A stretch of DNA of 64,000 nt from Pseudoduganella armeniaca (GTDB taxonomy: Bacteria; Pseudomonadota; Gammaproteobacteria; Burkholderiales; Burkholderiaceae_D). The stretch lies in the NCBI RefSeq assembly GCF_003028855.1, contig NZ_CP028324.1, positions 6,076,001 through 6,140,000 on the forward strand. The letters run 5' to 3'. The translations under genes were made by a program, and so were the position numbers. The notes below the pieces were generated by a model. It made no database searches. It was not told the origin of the DNA and saw nothing but the letters and a program-made list of their open reading frames with translations. This document shows positions 8,769-17,089 of this stretch, piece after piece; positions within the stretch are counted from its first letter, which is position 1; every line of letters begins with the position of its first letter.

Positions 8769-10406
8769 TCAGCCGATCTTGCGGGCGGTATTGATCACGT
8801 TGATGCCGTTGAAGCGGGTCGTCGCGGCGCCGTGCGAGACGATGCTGACCTGGCTCGGCTGGCCCTTGCCGTCGAAGAAGGAGCCACCCATGCGCCAGTC
8901 GCGCTCGTCGCACAGCGCCGTGCAGGCGTTCCAGAACTCCTGCGTATTGGCCTGGTAGGCAACGTCTTCCAGCGGCTGGGTGATCTTGCCATCCTTGATC
9001 TCGTAGAACAGCTGGCCGCCGAACTGGAAGTTGTAGCGCTGCTGGTCGATCGAGAAAGAGCCGTCGCCCACGATATAGATGCCCTTCTTGACGTCCTTGA
9101 TCATCTGATCAGGGGTGAGCTGTTTTTTGCCTGCCTGGAGCGAGACGTTCGGCATGCGCTGGAACTGCACGCTGCTCCAGCTGTCGGCATACGAGCAGCC
9201 GTGCGATGCCTTCTCGCCGATGATGTGGGCCTGGTCGCGCGTGGCCTGGTAGTTCACCAGCACGCCGTCCTTGATGATGTCCCAGCGCTTGCACTGGACG
9301 CCCTCGTCGTCGTAACCGACCGCGCCCAGCGAGCCAGGGGTGGTCTTATCGGCCACGATGTTGACGAGCTCCGAGCCGTACTTGAAGTTCTTGGACTGCC
9401 ACTTGTCCAGCGTGGCGAAGCTGGTGCCGGCGTAGTTGGCCTCGTAGCCTAGCACGCGATCGAGCTCCGTCGGGTGGCCGACCGATTCGTGGATCGTCAG
9501 CCACAGGTGTTCGGGCGACAGCACCAGGTCGTATTTGCCCGGCTGGACGGATTTGGCCGTCAGCTTCTGCTTGGCCTGCTTGCCGGCCGCGCGCGCGTCC
9601 TCCACCAGGTCATAGGAATTGCGGTACAGCGTCGTGACGCCGCCGGCGGCCAGGAACTTGTCCTCCTTGCGGCCGTCCAGGTATTCGTAGCCCATGCCGA
9701 CGGGCGTGGACAGGCCGGAACGGGAGCGGAACTTTCCGCTCTTCTTGTCCACGGCCGTGGCGAAGAACGGCACCCACAGGCGATGCAGGTCCTGGTCGAT
9801 GTACGAGCCGTCGGTCGAGGCGAAGTACTTTTGCTGGTTGACCTGGAACAGCAGCGATTGCATGAACGACGCGCCGCCCTCCATGCCGGCCTTGTTCCCG
9901 GCGATCAGCAGCTCGGCCTTCTCCTTGATCGGCACCAGGCGCCAGTCCTTCTTGAACGGCGTGGCCCAGGCCACCTCGCCCACGCCCGCTGTCGGTGCAA
10001 GCTGCACCGGTTCGGTCTGCAGCTTGGCGTTGGCGCGGGCGATGGCGACGGCCTGGCGCGCGGCGCCGGCCACGCCGTCCGGCGTCATGTCGTTGGTGGC
10101 GGCGAAGCCGTACGCACCATTGGCGATGACGCGCACGCCGACCCCGGCCGATTCGGTGTTCGTGACATTCTCGATGTTCAGGTCGCGCGTCGTGATGAAC
10201 TGGTTCAGGTAGCGGCCAACGCGCACGTCGCAATAGCTGGCGCCGGCCTGCGTGGCGGCCTGCAGCGCCGTATCGGCCAGCAGCTTCTTGAATTTCGTGT
10301 CAACGGGTTTGACCAGTTCCTCGGCCGCGATGGCCCGGCCGAAGGGCGGCAGCAGCAGGGAGCCGAGGGCGGCGCCGCCAAGATTGAGAAATGCACGTCG
10401 TTCCAT
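8769..10406 (-). CDS. TldD-like metalloprotease with Tat signal, copy 2
   Basis: A 545-residue TldD-family protein, the same length as copy 1, with the zinc motif HESVGH at the same position (306-311). The start at 10404-10406 is chosen because it yields MERRAFLNLGGAALG, a twin-arginine signal followed by a hydrophobic stretch to AIAAEE; the longer frame upstream adds 74 residues unlike the paralogue. Large blocks are identical to copy 1, for example LDRVLGYEANYAGTSFATLD. It is the first gene of the minus-strand block that runs to the left edge, so its upstream region (10407-10679) should hold the main promoter, shared divergently with the methyltransferase gene. Confidence 0.9.
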   Translation of the reverse strand: MERRAFLNLGGAALGSLLLPPFGRAIAAEELVKPVDTKFKKLLADTALQAATQAGASYCDVRVGRYLNQFITTRDLNIENVTNTESAGVGVRVIANGAYGFAATNDMTPDGVAGAARQAVAIARANAKLQTEPVQLAPTAGVGEVAWATPFKKDWRLVPIKEKAELLIAGNKAGMEGGASFMQSLLFQVNQQKYFASTDGSYIDQDLHRLWVPFFATAVDKKSGKFRSRSGLSTPVGMGYEYLDGRKEDKFLAAGGVTTLYRNSYDLVEDARAAGKQAKQKLTAKSVQPGKYDLVLSPEHLWLTIHESVGHPTELDRVLGYEANYAGTSFATLDKWQSKNFKYGSELVNIVADKTTPGSLGAVGYDDEGVQCKRWDIIKDGVLVNYQATRDQAHIIGEKASHGCSYADSWSSVQFQRMPNVSLQAGKKQLTPDQMIKDVKKGIYIVGDGSFSIDQQRYNFQFGGQLFYEIKDGKITQPLEDVAYQANTQEFWNACTALCDERDWRMGGSFFDGKGQPSQVSIVSHGAATTRFNGINVINTARKIG

Positions 10407-10679
10407 AAAATCTCCAGGTGAGTAAAACAGACCGCATGATTGACCGGCAACCTTACCAGCAAACCAAGGTGCCGGACATGCAAACTTCATGCCATTTTGA
10501 AAGTGTTGCGCGCGTGCCAATCCTGCCCCTGGCGTGCCCGCGGACAGGCGTCCGCCGGGTGTCCACGCCCTGTCCGCGGTCGTCCGGCGCGGACACTTGA
10601 CCGTGCCGGCATCTTGACTGATGATCAACTGGGCGGCCAGGGTGCCGCTTCCACCCGATCAAACCACAGGAGACCACGC

Positions 10680-11507
10680 ATGAAACGATTCCTCGCCGCC
10701 GCCTTGCTGGCCGCGGTCAGCACCGCCCCGGCCGTTGCCGCCGAAGCCGCCAAGGCGCCCGACGCGGCCCTGAAGGCCGCCATCGCCAGCAGCTCCCGTA
10801 CGCCGGACAACGTCAAGCGCGACGTCTACCGCCACCCCTACGAGACGCTGACGTTCTTCGGCATCCGGCCGGACATGACGGTGGTGGAACTGGCGCCGGG
10901 CGGCGGCTGGTACACGGAGATCCTGGCGCCCTACCTGCGCGACAAGGGCAAGCTGATCGCCGCCGGTGCCACGCCGGAGTCGAAGAGCCCCAATACCGCC
11001 AAGGCGGGCGAGCGCTTCAAGCAGCGCCTGGACGCCAACCCCACGGCCTACGGCAAGGTGCAGCTGGGCGCGTTCGAGCCCGGTGCCGGCGTGTTCAATT
11101 ACGCCGCGCCGGGCAGCGCGGACATGGTGCTGACGTTCCGTAACCTGCACAACTGGATGGAAGGCGGCGACGAGAAGCTGAAGGCGCTGCTGGCCAGCGT
11201 GCACACGGCGCTCAAACCCGGCGGCGTGTTCGGCGTCGTCGAGCACCGCCTGCCGGCGTCGCAGAAGCAGGACGCGACCGCCTCGTCCGGCTACATGCAC
11301 GAGGCCTACGTGATCAAACTGATCGAAGGGGCCGGCTTCAAGCTGGCCGAGAAATCCGAGATCAACGCCAATCCGAAGGACACGGCCGACCATAAGAACG
11401 GCGTGTGGGCCCTGCCGCCGACGTATGCGAACAAGGACGAAGACCGCGCCAAGTACGCCGCGATCGGCGAGAGCGACCGGATGACGTTGAAATTCGTCAA
11501 GCGCTAA
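10680..11507 (+). CDS. Class I SAM methyltransferase with N-terminal signal peptide
   Basis: The ATG at 10680 follows a clear CAGGAGA ribosome-binding site and gives a 275-residue protein. The first ~21 residues (MKRFLAAALLAAVSTAPAVA) look like a Sec signal peptide. Residues ~67-85 contain VVELAPGGGWYTEILAPYL, the glycine-rich SAM-binding motif I. The rest fits a Rossmann-type methyltransferase of the predicted class with an exported N-terminus. The substrate is unknown. It is transcribed alone, divergent from TldD copy 2, and followed by tandem terminators. Export of a SAM-dependent enzyme is odd because SAM is normally cytoplasmic; the N-terminus might instead be an anchor. Confidence 0.85.
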   Translation: MKRFLAAALLAAVSTAPAVAAEAAKAPDAALKAAIASSSRTPDNVKRDVYRHPYETLTFFGIRPDMTVVELAPGGGWYTEILAPYLRDKGKLIAAGATPESKSPNTAKAGERFKQRLDANPTAYGKVQLGAFEPGAGVFNYAAPGSADMVLTFRNLHNWMEGGDEKLKALLASVHTALKPGGVFGVVEHRLPASQKQDATASSGYMHEAYVIKLIEGAGFKLAEKSEINANPKDTADHKNGVWALPPTYANKDEDRAKYAAIGESDRMTLKFVKR

Positions 11508-11527
11508 GCGCCGGCATTTCCTTGCCC

Positions 11528-11588
11528 AAGGCCGCCGTGTGCGGCCTTTTTATTTGGCGCCGTGCCCTGTCCAGGCATGGCGCTTTTT
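11528..11588 (+). terminator. Tandem intrinsic terminators after methyltransferase
   Basis: The first hairpin pairs AAGGCCGC (11528-11535) with GCGGCCTT (11541-11548) and runs into a T tract. The second pairs GCGCCGTGCC (11557-11566) with GGCATGGCGC (11574-11583), with one wobble, followed by TTTTT. Both read as Rho-independent terminators on the plus strand. Confidence 0.85.
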
Positions 11589-11590
11589 AT

Positions 11591-11836
11591 TTGACTGCAC
11601 GATTAGCCGCCACATCTCGATATTATCCCGCCACATATTCGTCAACCCTCCCGATGGCGGGTAATCGATATCACCGACAGTAAGCGACCTATTATTACCG
11701 GCCGACGTGTCAAAATCCCGTAATAATTCATCAGTAGAATTCGCATCCTGTCGAGTTTCGATGAACATAACCCCGTGCATTAAAGATGCGGGAACGGTGA
11801 ATATACGAACATTATCAGTCGGGGAAATACGCGGTC
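11591..11836 (+). promoter_or_regulatory. AT-richer leader ahead of the export cassette
   Basis: With the terminators on its left, this completes a 329-bp gap without a supported gene. It is clearly richer in A/T than its surroundings, with runs such as CTATTATTACC and GTAATAATTC, and ends in GGGGAAA about ten bases before the GTG start at 11837. It most likely holds the promoter of the six-gene cassette. I could not fix a single -35/-10 pair. A 76-codon minus-strand frame (11550-11780) exists but lacks support. Confidence 0.4.
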
Positions 11837-13168
11837 GTGACGAATCATTCCATTCCGGGCAAAGCCGAACTGTCGCTATTATTCCGTGCGCAGATCCTGG
11901 AAGCCCAAGGCAGCCAGGGGCTGGGCACGATCCAGGTGCAGCAGTCGATCCGTGGGCGGCTGGTGGCGGCCGTCAGCCTGGCGCTGGGGATCGGCGTGGT
12001 GCTCTTCATCTGCCTGGCCCAGGTCACGCGCAAGAGCAACGTCGGGGGTATCGTCGTGCCGACCCATGGCAGCCTGTCCGTGACCGCCCAGCAGGCGGGT
12101 ACGTTGCTGCGCTCGTTTGTCAGGGAAGGCAGCCAGGTCGAGGCGGGCGCCCGGCTGTTCGAGCTGTCGACCGAGCGCCAGACCGCCAGCGGCGACGTCA
12201 GCGCACTGGTCGAACAGCAGTTAAAGCTGCGCAGCAAAGCCATCGCGGCGGACCGGCGGGCAAAAATCGCGCAGGTCGCCGAAAAACGCAGTAGCCTGAA
12301 AGCACGGCTCGATAATAATATCGCCGAGCGCAATCATATTGACGAAGAAATTGAATTGGCGAGTAACCGCCTGGCCCTGGCGGAAAAAAGCGTCGGTAAA
12401 TATGCGGCCTTGCAAAAAAGCGGTTTCGTTTCGGACGCGCAAACCCAGCAGAAAGAAGAAGACCGGCTCGACCTGAAAGCGCGCTTATCCACGCTGCAGC
12501 GTTCCCGCATCCAGCTGCAGGCCAACAAGCTGGCGGTGGAATCGGACCTGCAAACCCTGGAAACGGCGCTGGCCGCGGAACTGGCGGCGCTGGACAAGGA
12601 GGACGCCGCGCTCGGCCAGGAGTTGCTGGAAACCCAGGCGCGCAAGTCGATCTTCATCACGGCGCCGCAAGCCGGCACCGTGACGACCGTGACATATGAA
12701 CCAGGCCAGTCGCTCAACGCGGGCCAGCCGCTGGCGACCATCGTGGCACGCAAGGAGCGGGCCGACGCGCCGGCGGCGGTGGAAGTGCACCTGTATGCGC
12801 CCAGCCGCACGGCCGGTTTCGTGGCGCCCGGCCAGCAGGTGATGCTGCGTTTCGACGCCTTCCCCTACCAGAAGTTCGGACTGCAGCATGGCGTCGTCGC
12901 CAGCGTCAGCCGCACGCCATTCGCGCCGGCCGAACTGCCGGCCAACCTGGCCAGCACGATCCTCAGCAACGAGCAGAGGATGGGCGGCGGCAGCAACGAA
13001 GCGCTGTACCGCATCAAGGTGCGGCTCGAGCGGCAATCCATCGACGCCTACGGCCACGGCCAGCCCATCGTACCGGGTATGACCGTCAGCGGCGACATCG
13101 TGCAGGAACGCCGCAGTATCTGGGAATGGATCATCGATCCGATCGTCGCCGCGACCGCACGGCAGTAA
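11837..13168 (+). CDS. HlyD-family periplasmic adaptor of peptide exporter
   Basis: A 443-residue membrane-fusion protein with a GTG start. A short cytoplasmic tail is followed by one membrane helix (residues ~42-62) and a lipoyl-like beta segment (GTLLRSFVREGSQVEAGARL). Coiled-coil helices follow at ~130-260, then the second lipoyl half (ITAPQAGTVTTVTYEPGQSL) and a beta barrel (APGQQVMLRFDAFPYQKFG). This is the layout of bacteriocin/colicin V-type secretion adaptors. The ABC partner starts 24 bp downstream. No TolC-like outer-membrane gene is present nearby, so a genome-encoded one would be needed. Codons near 12290-12430 are more A/T rich than the rest, hinting at mosaic or transferred origin. 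Confidence 0.9.
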   Translation: MTNHSIPGKAELSLLFRAQILEAQGSQGLGTIQVQQSIRGRLVAAVSLALGIGVVLFICLAQVTRKSNVGGIVVPTHGSLSVTAQQAGTLLRSFVREGSQVEAGARLFELSTERQTASGDVSALVEQQLKLRSKAIAADRRAKIAQVAEKRSSLKARLDNNIAERNHIDEEIELASNRLALAEKSVGKYAALQKSGFVSDAQTQQKEEDRLDLKARLSTLQRSRIQLQANKLAVESDLQTLETALAAELAALDKEDAALGQELLETQARKSIFITAPQAGTVTTVTYEPGQSLNAGQPLATIVARKERADAPAAVEVHLYAPSRTAGFVAPGQQVMLRFDAFPYQKFGLQHGVVASVSRTPFAPAELPANLASTILSNEQRMGGGSNEALYRIKVRLERQSIDAYGHGQPIVPGMTVSGDIVQERRSIWEWIIDPIVAATARQ

Positions 13169-13192
13169 CGCTGTTCCTCTCTTCACGCATCC

Positions 13193-15301
13193 ATGAAAAC
13201 CGTACTGCAAAGCGAACAAAACGAATGCGGCCTCGCCTGCCTGGCGATGATCGCCTCGCATTTTGGCAACCATACCGACCTGGCGGCGCTGCGCACGCGC
13301 TTCTCCATCAGCCTGAAGGGCGCGACGCTGGCCCAGCTGATGCGGCACGCCGGGGCGATGGGACTGTCGTCGCGCCCATTGCGCCTCGAAGTGGAGGAGA
13401 TCGGCCAACTGCGCCTGCCCTGCATCCTGCACTGGGACCTGAATCATTTCGTGGTGCTGAAAAAAGCCGGCAAAACCTGGCGCGGCCGGCAGCGCTTCGT
13501 CATCGTCGATCCCGCCGTGGGCGAGCGCACCGTCGGCATCGAGGAAGTCCAGCAGCACTTTACCGGTGTCGCCCTGGAGCTGATCGATACGCCCGCGTTC
13601 GAGAAGAGCAAGGGCGCACCAGCCCTGACGGTGCGCCAATTGGCCGGGCGCGTGCGCGGCCTGGGCGAAGCGGTCTCGATCGTGGTCGTGCTGGCGCTGG
13701 TGCTGGAGATCTTCACCATCGTCTCGCCCCTGTTCAATCAGTTCGTCATCGACGAGGTGATCGTCAGCGGCGACACCGATTTATTGCTGGTGCTGGTGAT
13801 CGGCTTCGCCTTCGTGCTGGTCAGCCAGACGCTGATCGGGCTGGCGCGCAGCTGGCTGCTGATGAAATGGAACGTCAATATCGGCCTGCAATGGACGACG
13901 CGTGTGTTCAGCCACCTGCTGCGGCTGCCCGCGAGCTATTTCGAGAAGCGCCACCTGGGTGACCTGATCAGCCGCTTCGGCAGCATTGGCGCCATCCAGG
14001 GCACGCTCAACAGCCTGTTCGTCACCAGCATGCTCGATGGCCTGATGGCGGTGCTGGCGCTGGTAATGATGGCGTATTACAGCTGGAAGCTGAGCGCCAT
14101 CGTCGCCGCCGCCGCCCTGCTGTATTCGCTGGTGCGCTGGATTGCGTACTACCCGGGCCGCGAGGCCGCGCGTGAACGCCTGCTGCTGAGCGCCAAGGAA
14201 AACACCCACTTCATCGAAACGCTGCGCGCCATCGTACCGCTGAAACTGTATGGCCGCGAAACGGAACGGCTGGCGCGCTGGGTCAATTTGAAGCAGGACG
14301 TCATCAACCGCGACATCCGCACGCAGAAGATCGGCATCTGCTTCCAGACCCTGAACACGGCCATCGGCGGCGCCCAGACCCTGCTGCTGTTCTATTTCGG
14401 CGCGCATTTCGTCATCGACAACGCGATGACGGTCGGCATGCTGATGGCCTTCAACAGCTATGCCGGCACGTTCAGCACGCGCGTCTTCAGCCTGATCGAC
14501 CTGGTGGTCAACCTGCGCATGCTGAGCATGCACACGGAGCGCCTGGCCGATATCGTCACGGAGGCACCCGAGGCCCAGGCCGACGTCGAAACCGACCTGA
14601 CGCGTTTTGCCGGTGCCATCGAACTGCGTGGCGTCAAGTTCCGCTACGCCGAAGGCGAGCCGTGGATCCTGGACGACGTCAACCTGGTCATCCGGCCCGG
14701 TGAAAGCGTGGCGTTCGTCGGCCCCAGCGGCGGCGGCAAGACCACGTTGTGCAAGCTGCTGCTCGGTCTGCTGAGCCCGACCGAAGGCGAGGTGCTGATC
14801 GACGGGGTGCCGATCGCGCGCATCGGCCTGGCCGCCTATCGCCGCCTGATCGGTGCGGTGATGCAGGAGGATGCGCTGCTGCGCGGTTCGATCTTTGACA
14901 ACATCACGTTCTTCGATACCAGCCTCGATGCCGCCCACGTGACGCACTGCGCGCAACTGGCCGCGATCCACGACGAGATCAACCGCATGCCGATGGGCTA
15001 CCAGACGCTGATCGGCGACTTGGGCTCGGGCCTGTCCGGCGGCCAGCGCCAGCGCGTGCTGCTGGCCCGGGCGCTGTACAAGCAGCCGCGCATCCTCGTG
15101 CTGGACGAGGCGACCAGTCATCTCGATATCGGCAACGAAGCGAAGGTGAACGCGGCATTGGCCGGGATGAACCTCACCCGCATCATGGTCGCACACCGGC
15201 CGGAGACGATCCGCAGCGCCAGCCGCATCGTCGAAGTCAGTCAGAAGAAGGTTTCCGACCTGCTGTCCGAAGACGCCGCCACGTGCGCCGTGGCGGCATG
15301 A
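13193..15301 (+). CDS. C39 peptidase-containing ABC exporter (PCAT)
   Basis: The 702-residue protein has three parts. The N-terminal C39 peptidase domain carries a complete triad: Cys12 in QNECGLACLAMI, His85 in WDLNHFVVL and Asp106 in VIVDPAVG. The membrane domain spans ~155-440. The nucleotide-binding domain has Walker A GPSGGGKT (510-517), signature LSGGQ (614-618), Walker B ILVLDEA (Asp638) and the H-loop VAHRPETI. Such proteins cut the leader after a double glycine and export the mature peptide. A matching double-glycine precursor lies 69 bp downstream and the HlyD adaptor 24 bp upstream, so the exporter and its likely substrate are encoded together. Confidence 0.95.
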   Translation: MKTVLQSEQNECGLACLAMIASHFGNHTDLAALRTRFSISLKGATLAQLMRHAGAMGLSSRPLRLEVEEIGQLRLPCILHWDLNHFVVLKKAGKTWRGRQRFVIVDPAVGERTVGIEEVQQHFTGVALELIDTPAFEKSKGAPALTVRQLAGRVRGLGEAVSIVVVLALVLEIFTIVSPLFNQFVIDEVIVSGDTDLLLVLVIGFAFVLVSQTLIGLARSWLLMKWNVNIGLQWTTRVFSHLLRLPASYFEKRHLGDLISRFGSIGAIQGTLNSLFVTSMLDGLMAVLALVMMAYYSWKLSAIVAAAALLYSLVRWIAYYPGREAARERLLLSAKENTHFIETLRAIVPLKLYGRETERLARWVNLKQDVINRDIRTQKIGICFQTLNTAIGGAQTLLLFYFGAHFVIDNAMTVGMLMAFNSYAGTFSTRVFSLIDLVVNLRMLSMHTERLADIVTEAPEAQADVETDLTRFAGAIELRGVKFRYAEGEPWILDDVNLVIRPGESVAFVGPSGGGKTTLCKLLLGLLSPTEGEVLIDGVPIARIGLAAYRRLIGAVMQEDALLRGSIFDNITFFDTSLDAAHVTHCAQLAAIHDEINRMPMGYQTLIGDLGSGLSGGQRQRVLLARALYKQPRILVLDEATSHLDIGNEAKVNAALAGMNLTRIMVAHRPETIRSASRIVEVSQKKVSDLLSEDAATCAVAA

Positions 15302-15370
15302 GGCGCGGGGAACAAGAATGCGGGCAGAGCTTACCGCTGTAATTAGCTCATTCATTTATAAGGGAATGTT

Positions 15371-15679
15371 ATGCGTTTGATCTCTGATGTCGAGACCAAG
15401 ATGGTCAGCGGTGGCGGTTACCTGGCCTCCGATTCGTTCGACGGCGGTGGCGGTGGCAGCGGCATGTGCTGGGGCAGCGATTTCCAGGACTCCTGCGGCT
15501 TACCGACCGTGTATGTCTATGGCGGCATCGAAAATCCTAACTGGGTGAACGTCGGCTCCGCGCTGGGCGCACTGGGCGGCGCGCTGATGGCGGCAGCCAC
15601 CCTGCCGGTGACGGCCGGCGTGGCCATCGGTGCGGCGGTCGTGATCGTCGGCGCACTGATCGTGGCGCACCAGCCTTAA
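15371..15679 (+). CDS. Double-glycine leader peptide, bacteriocin-like precursor
   Basis: A 102-residue peptide with a strong AGGGA site before its ATG. Residues 1-15, MRLISDVETKMVSGG, match the double-glycine leader consensus: Ile4 at -12, Ser5 at -11, Glu8 at -8, Val12 at -4, Gly14-Gly15 at -2/-1. The core of 87 residues starts GYLASDSFDGGGGG, carries two cysteines (Cys33, Cys42) that could form a disulfide, and ends in a long small-residue hydrophobic segment (~61-98) with GxxxG-type spacing (GSALGALGGAL, GVAIGAAVVIVGAL). This is typical of membrane-active class II bacteriocins or microcins. Its place directly after the C39 exporter makes it the probable substrate. Activity is unproven, and a signalling role is possible. 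Confidence 0.85.
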   Translation: MRLISDVETKMVSGGGYLASDSFDGGGGGSGMCWGSDFQDSCGLPTVYVYGGIENPNWVNVGSALGALGGALMAAATLPVTAGVAIGAAVVIVGALIVAHQP

Positions 15680-15733
15680 GCCACGGAGCAGCGTGCGCTG
15701 GGCCCGGCGCACGCGTTTTTACCGAAAGACCCC

Positions 15734-16069
15734 ATGAACAATATCGTCGTCCCGATCTGGGCTGCCGCCTACGTCATCGTCCTGCAGCAGGCCTTCATGG
15801 CCAGCAGGAGCGAAATCTGGATCTTCGTCCTGATGCTCGTGTTCGTGCTGCCCGTCATGCTGCTGAACTACCTGAAGGGTTCGGCCGCGTCGCGCCCACT
15901 GCGCGCGGCACTGGTCGTCATGCAGCTCGCCTTCGCGCTGATGATGTACTTCCGCCACGCGATGGCCGCCACGTCCTACCTGGCGCTGGTCGCGCTCTAC
16001 CTGGCCGTATCGGCCGTCATCACGGTGCTGTTGCGCCGCAAGTTCCCGGAAGATATCTACAAGTTCTGA
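15734..16069 (+). CDS. Small polytopic membrane protein, candidate immunity
   Basis: The protein has 111 residues and is almost entirely hydrophobic, with about four membrane segments (residues ~6-22, ~28-46, ~58-76, ~80-102) and a short polar tail RRKFPEDIYKF. I do not recognise a family. It lies 54 bp after the leader peptide gene and 3 bp before the nucleotidyltransferase gene, in the position usually taken by an immunity gene in class II bacteriocin operons. Immunity is therefore the best guess. A role in export or membrane docking of the modification enzymes is also possible. Confidence 0.7.
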   Translation: MNNIVVPIWAAAYVIVLQQAFMASRSEIWIFVLMLVFVLPVMLLNYLKGSAASRPLRAALVVMQLAFALMMYFRHAMAATSYLALVALYLAVSAVITVLLRRKFPEDIYKF

Positions 16070-16072
16070 ACG

Positions 16073-17089
16073 ATGCAGCCCTTCGACTCCAGGCTTCCGG
16101 CCGCGCTGACGGACGCCGCTGCCCTGATCACCCGCCACGGCGCGCGTTGCTGCCTGGCCGGCGGCGCCGTACGTGACCTGTGCCTGGGCCGGACGCCGAC
16201 CGACTTCGACCTCGTCACGGACATGACAGCGGCGCGACTCGCCGGCCTGTTCGAGCGGGTGGAGCAGCGGCATGGTCGCTACCCCGTCTCGGTGCTGCGC
16301 TGGCAGGACCACGTGTTCGAACTGACCCAGCTGCCGTGCGACGCTGCCGACGCGCTGGCGCAGGACGCCCTGACGCGCGACTTCCGCCTCAACGCCATGT
16401 ATTACGACTTTGCCACGCGCCGGCTGGCCGACCCCGTCGGCGGCCTGGCCGACATCGATGCGGCAACCGTGGCGCCCATCCATGGCGCGCTGGCGACGAT
16501 CGAACGCGATCCGCTCACCATGCTGCGCGCGGTGCGCTTCAGCCAGCGGCTGGGCTTCGCCATCACCCCCGCGTTCCGCGCGGCGATGGCGACGCAGGCC
16601 GCCACCATCGCGACCGTGGCACCGGACAGGCTGCTGGTGGAGCTGTACCGGCAGCTGACCGGCGGGCATGCCCAAGCCAGCATGCTGGCGCTGCGCGAGC
16701 ATGGCATCCTGGCCGCGCTGTGGCCCGCGCTCGATGCGCTGTACGACGACGACCGGACCGGCGCGTACACGCGCTTCGTACTGGCCTGCATCGACAGCAA
16801 TGCCCGCGACGGCACCGCGCTGTCGTTCGCGGCCATCGTCAGCTGCCTGCTGTGGGGGCATTGCCTCGATGCGGCGCTGCCGGCGCATGCGAACGCGCGC
16901 GCGGCCAAGCTGGCGCGGCAGCCGGACCGATTGGGTCTGTTGGCCCGGTATGGCGCGGGCATGCGGCGCGTTTGGGCGGCGCAGTTCGGCCAGCGCCCGG
17001 CGCCCGCCACCCGGCCCACCGAACTGGACGTGGCGGCGCGCAACCTGCGCCTGCTGCGGCAGGCGTTCCACGCCGGGGTCGCGGCATGA
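16073..17089 (+). CDS. Poly(A) polymerase/CCA-type nucleotidyltransferase, compact
   Basis: This 338-residue protein has a full class II CCA/poly(A) polymerase core. It shows LAGGAVRD (28-35), TDFDLVTD with catalytic Asp44 and Asp46, FELTQ with Glu83, TRDFRLNAM (101-109), and DPLTMLRAVRFSQRLGF (146-162). No HD domain is seen, and it is shorter than typical PcnB (~450 residues). It starts 3 bp after the membrane protein and overlaps the next gene by 4 bp (ATGA). Its placement in a peptide-export cassette rather than near tRNA or folate genes argues for a dedicated role, perhaps nucleotide addition to a peptide, protein or RNA. That it is simply a stray housekeeping CCA/PAP gene cannot be excluded. 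Confidence 0.85.
   Translation: MQPFDSRLPAALTDAAALITRHGARCCLAGGAVRDLCLGRTPTDFDLVTDMTAARLAGLFERVEQRHGRYPVSVLRWQDHVFELTQLPCDAADALAQDALTRDFRLNAMYYDFATRRLADPVGGLADIDAATVAPIHGALATIERDPLTMLRAVRFSQRLGFAITPAFRAAMATQAATIATVAPDRLLVELYRQLTGGHAQASMLALREHGILAALWPALDALYDDDRTGAYTRFVLACIDSNARDGTALSFAAIVSCLLWGHCLDAALPAHANARAAKLARQPDRLGLLARYGAGMRRVWAAQFGQRPAPATRPTELDVAARNLRLLRQAFHAGVAA

Noticed and set aside
11550..11780. 76-codon minus-strand frame in the gap before the HlyD gene
   Set aside because: It runs through both terminators, has no good ribosome-binding site or recognisable motif; a PPSGG at residue ~45 is too far in to be a double-glycine leader.
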